Shown here in pieces: positions 61,454 through 64,000 of a stretch of 64,000 nt of DNA. Location: NCBI GenBank assembly GCA_024280755.1, contig JAJRPN010000004.1, positions 62,001-126,000 of the forward strand, read 5' to 3'. The position numbers and the translations under genes were made by a program. How positions within the stretch are numbered: the first letter of the stretch is position 1; each line of letters begins with the position of its first letter. Source of the DNA: Planctomycetota bacterium (GTDB lineage Bacteria > Planctomycetota > Phycisphaerae > Phycisphaerales > UBA1924). The notes beneath the pieces are model-generated. The model did not search any database. It was not told the DNA's origin and saw only the letters and a program-made list of their open reading frames with translations.

Positions 61454-62338
61454 TCAGTTGATCTTCTTCATAATGAACAAGTAGTTGAACCCACGCAAGA
61501 AGAAGTTCTCCTTCTCGGCGGATTTATGCCAGTTGCCCTGCTTGAGTTTTTTATTGTGGCGGACAACGGTAATGATGTCGACGGGCTGGAAGTATTCGCG
61601 CATCGTGGCGAAGAGTTCGAACCCGATGGGCATGAACACGCCGCCCTTATGCCCAGGCTTTTTTTTCCATGAGTCCGAAACATACAAGCCCATATAGCGA
61701 TTGGGTTTCATCACGCGGTGGAGTTCGCCGAGCACCATGTCCATTGATTCGTAGTACGCGTGCCCGTTCATGACATCGTCGCCAAACATCGGCTCGGAAG
61801 CGTCGAGCTTGCCGATGCAGCGGTCATCGTCTGAGTAATCAACATGCGTTGAATACGGCGGGTCGATAAACGCAAAGTCCACCGATTCATCCGCCATCGG
61901 CAACTCGCGTGCGTCGGCGTGGGTGATCTCCTTGCGTTGCGGATTGAGATCGAACCCGATCCCTTTTCGGCCAAGATCGGCGCAGACATCGAGGGTGGTG
62001 CCAGACCCGCACATCGGGTCGATGACGGTGTCGTTCTCGCGGGTGTACCGGGTGAGTAGCTGCCAGATGATCCACGACGGCGTCGCGCCGATGTAGTCCT
62101 TTGACCCTTGGAACTTTGAGCCGTCGCTGGCGTCGTAGTGCTGGGATGGATATTCCCAGAGCGTCGAAGTCATCACCCGCATCGGCGGGCGCTGGCCCGG
62201 ACGAACCCGGTTGCCCTGGGCAGATTTATACTCTTCGCCAGACCGCGAACCCGGATTGCGGAGTTCTTGCTCGATCTTGGAGCGGAAGTCGCTGTTGCGA
62301 TCATTGTTGCGATTGTCGTTTCGATTCTGTGGAGGCAT
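61454..62338 (-). CDS. Orphan DNA methyltransferase (N4/N6-type)
   Basis: A 294-residue SAM-dependent methyltransferase. The Asn/Arg-rich N-terminus is disordered (about 1-55). Then VIDPMCGSGTTLDVCADLGR at about 106-125 is the FxGxG SAM motif, ITHADARELPMADESVD follows, and FIDPPYSTHVDY at about 158 carries the DPPY catalytic motif of N6-adenine or N4-cytosine enzymes. NFFLRGFNYLFIMKK ends the fold. No restriction endonuclease is adjacent, so it is an orphan enzyme. A target-recognition domain is small. An RNA substrate is a less likely alternative. Confidence 0.85.
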   Translation of the reverse strand: MPPQNRNDNRNNDRNSDFRSKIEQELRNPGSRSGEEYKSAQGNRVRPGQRPPMRVMTSTLWEYPSQHYDASDGSKFQGSKDYIGATPSWIIWQLLTRYTRENDTVIDPMCGSGTTLDVCADLGRKGIGFDLNPQRKEITHADARELPMADESVDFAFIDPPYSTHVDYSDDDRCIGKLDASEPMFGDDVMNGHAYYESMDMVLGELHRVMKPNRYMGLYVSDSWKKKPGHKGGVFMPIGFELFATMREYFQPVDIITVVRHNKKLKQGNWHKSAEKENFFLRGFNYLFIMKKIN

Positions 62339-62364
62339 AGGGGAGTATAGGGAACCCGCTCAGA

Positions 62365-62399
62365 CACGGCTTGCCGAAGACGGTCAAGCCGTGGCACCC
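62365..62399. repeat. Palindromic repeat family A, single arm
   Basis: CACGGCTTGCCGAAGACGG, then TCAAGCCGTGGCACCC. It is preceded by a CTCAGACACGG that resembles the inner MITE end. It sits in the 70-base gap before the methyltransferase gene on the minus strand, immediately after the DHH phosphoesterase gene. Confidence 0.8.
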
Positions 62400-62408
62400 G
62401 AATGATAT

Positions 62409-63518
62409 TTATGGCAATGCGGCGATGAGCATTTGTTTGGCTTCTTCCAATGGCTTGCGAATTTTCGCTCCCGAGGCTCGGGCGTGCCCGCCGCCGCCGA
62501 GGGTGTTGCAGACGGCGTTGACATCGACAGCCGGTTTGCCTTCCCACTCGTCGGGCTTGGAGCGGAGTGAGATCTTGGTGAATACACCGTCGGCGTCTTT
62601 TTGCTCGGTGAGGATCGCGACGACGCGGATGGCGGCGACGGATTGAGGTAAATCGACAAACCCGCCCGTCTCGCCCGGTCCGGCTTTGGTGTCTTTGAAG
62701 TCCTGTAGGGTGACGGTCATGATCGCGGCGTTCTTCTCTTTGATGATCTCCATTGATTCGAGTGCGCGGGCCATGAGCTTGAATCGGCTGGTGCGATCGC
62801 GTTGGTAGAGCATCGCGAAGATACTGGTGTGGTTGACGCCGGTATCGAGGAGTTGCCCGGCAAGGCGCATCACACGCCCGTCAACATTGGAATGCTTGAA
62901 CCACCCGGTATCTGTTGCGAGCCCGACATACAAAGGCATCGCGATCTCGACGGGGAGATCAGCGGGGGAGTCTACGCCAAGGAGAATACAACAGATCTCG
63001 GCGACGGGTTGAACCGCTGCGGCTGCCGATGAATCGATGAGCCGACGGGTCGCAATTTCGGCATCGCCCTGAAGATGATGATCGATGATGGTGGTGCGAT
63101 CGAGCCTGGTCTTGAGAAACTCGGCGAACGGTGCGAGCTGGTTCCATGATCCGGTATCCGTGATCAAGATTCCCTCAGGATCAAACGCGCCGGGCATGGG
63201 CTGGTTGTCTTCGATTGTTTTGGCTTTGGTGTTGCCAATGATGGTCTTGGCCCACGATGGCATCGGTGCCGCGTACCAGCATTCGGCCTTGCAAGCAGCT
63301 CCGGAGGTTTCGCTGGCAATGTTGATGGCGCGAGCGAGGGCGATTGAAGACCCAAGCGCATCGCCATCAGGCTTGGCATGGGTGAGCAGCAAAATGGAGT
63401 TCTGCTCACGGATCCAATCCGCGATCTCGTTGGCCGTGGTTGTGGAGATCCATTCTTGTGAGGTGGTAGGGCTCAAAGCTGTATCCTTTGTCAACGAGGG
63501 GGTTGCGGTCATGCCCAT
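62409..63518 (-). CDS. DHH-family phosphoesterase (NrnA-like oligoribonuclease/pAp phosphatase)
   Basis: A 369-residue NrnA-type enzyme that degrades nanoRNA and/or 3'-phosphoadenosine 5'-phosphate. LLLTHAKPDGDALGSSIALA (motif I), ITDTGSWNQL (motif II), TTIIDHHLQGD (DHH motif III) and GLATDTGWFKHSN (motif IV) supply the metal ligands. DHHA1 at the C-terminus has CNTLGGGGHARASGAKI. A 30-residue Thr/Ser-rich leader precedes the domain. The ATGs at 63518 and 63512 are both possible. Confidence 0.93.
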   Translation of the reverse strand: MGMTATPSLTKDTALSPTTSQEWISTTTANEIADWIREQNSILLLTHAKPDGDALGSSIALARAINIASETSGAACKAECWYAAPMPSWAKTIIGNTKAKTIEDNQPMPGAFDPEGILITDTGSWNQLAPFAEFLKTRLDRTTIIDHHLQGDAEIATRRLIDSSAAAAVQPVAEICCILLGVDSPADLPVEIAMPLYVGLATDTGWFKHSNVDGRVMRLAGQLLDTGVNHTSIFAMLYQRDRTSRFKLMARALESMEIIKEKNAAIMTVTLQDFKDTKAGPGETGGFVDLPQSVAAIRVVAILTEQKDADGVFTKISLRSKPDEWEGKPAVDVNAVCNTLGGGGHARASGAKIRKPLEEAKQMLIAALP

Positions 63519-63587
63519 TGTATCGGCTTGAGTCTACGATGAGAAAGAAGTTTGCTTGCAATCTATTGAAGATCAGCCGATTTAAGT

Positions 63588-63995
63588 TCAGGATATTGGT
63601 TTGTCCGGCTCATTTTTATCGCGGAAACTGTCACCGTCCTCATCAAAGCTCTCACCAACGAGCGGGATCGAATCGGTTTCATCCGATGCAATGTCTTTGG
63701 GTTCTGATACATCTTCATCAGGATCAAATGCGTGGGCATCTTGCTTGGGCTTGCCGCTGGCGTCGAGTTCGGAGTTGAAATAGATCCCCCGGCTATCACC
63801 ATCTTCGATCTCGATATCAGATTCATCTCGTTTGATCATGACCGGCACGGCGATCACAGGTGCAGAGTAGCTGCCGGTATGTTCGTCGTAGGATTCGCCG
63901 CACTCTGGACATCGCCCACCGATTGGTAAACCTTCAAGGTCATACTTGCAGTATTCACAAATCAAATCAGAAACAAAGCTGCCATGCCCTTGCAT
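63588..63995 (-). CDS. Zinc-ribbon protein, possibly 5'-truncated by the window edge
   Basis: The 135 residues read from ATG 63995 contain a zinc ribbon CEYCKYDLEGLPIGGRCPEC (about 13-32) and a long acidic, disordered tail (FDPDEDVSEPKDIASDETDS). There is no membrane segment, unlike the other two ribbon proteins in the window. The frame remains open to the right edge, five bases away, so the true start may lie outside. The function is unknown. Confidence 0.6.
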   Translation of the reverse strand: MQGHGSFVSDLICEYCKYDLEGLPIGGRCPECGESYDEHTGSYSAPVIAVPVMIKRDESDIEIEDGDSRGIYFNSELDASGKPKQDAHAFDPDEDVSEPKDIASDETDSIPLVGESFDEDGDSFRDKNEPDKPIS

Positions 63996-64000
63996 ATCGC

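Noticed and set aside
1-64000. tRNA, rRNA or riboswitch genes
   Set aside because: I scanned for T-arm consensus (GGTTCGAAxCC), rRNA-like segments and familiar riboswitch cores and found no convincing candidate; a covariance-model scan would be decisive.

Overview
The window reads as chromosomal DNA of a planctomycete, most likely class Phycisphaerae. Four kinds of evidence point there. Secreted proteins end in short hydrophobic PEP-CTERM-like tails closed by RRRR. One cytochrome c peroxidase ends in paired dockerin-like repeats. Several membrane proteins carry a CxxC...CPECG zinc ribbon at or near the N-terminus. A 52-residue small basic protein belongs to a family known from the Planctomycetota-Verrucomicrobiota-Chlamydiota group. 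Base composition is moderate, genes are densely packed on both strands, and many gene pairs overlap as ATGA, GTGA or TGATG. I saw no tRNA, rRNA, CRISPR array, phage or complete insertion sequence.

Layout. 0-10 kb: end of a Minf_1886-like protein, an AI-2E-type transporter, a minus-strand run ffh-dinB-APC permease, a secreted GH13 branching-enzyme-like protein and PolX. 10-16 kb: an XRE regulator, recG with a DUF971 gene, pyrF divergent from them, and a divergent pair of PEP-CTERM-like proteins. 16-25 kb: an orphan nuoI, a one-pass membrane protein, the small basic protein, an aminotransferase, an alpha/beta hydrolase, a LOG-family enzyme and two zinc-ribbon membrane proteins. 25-30 kb: thrS and an arsR-arsM arsenic module. 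29.6-32 kb: a padR gene fused translationally to a large HAAS/coiled-coil/SLBB-like membrane protein, then nrdR. 32-39 kb: a PAS-LuxR regulator and a 3-oxoacid CoA-transferase whose two subunit genes are separated by a feoA-feoB iron cassette and small membrane proteins. 39-47 kb: ubiE/menG, an M48 lipoprotein protease, a B12-domain-like protein, a phosphomannomutase, and a HAD/DUF418 pair. 47-64 kb: dockerin cytochrome c peroxidase, acylphosphatase, dnaG-rpoD, a DUF899 protein, a pilin-like protein, putA, ribF-mnmA, an orphan DNA methyltransferase and an NrnA-like DHH phosphoesterase.

Most genes are housekeeping: protein targeting, replication and repair, transcription, tRNA charging and modification, flavin and pyrimidine synthesis. 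Accessory functions are arsenic methylation, ferrous iron uptake, proline catabolism and extracellular glucan handling.

The most striking non-coding feature is a set of dispersed fold-back repeats in intergenic space. One family is MITE-like: inverted ends flanked by CTAG, inserted at least four times, three of them exactly at a TAG stop codon. Two further palindromic families (A and B) share the same gaps. In the arsenic module the repeats separate arsR from arsM and contribute the last residues of ArsR.
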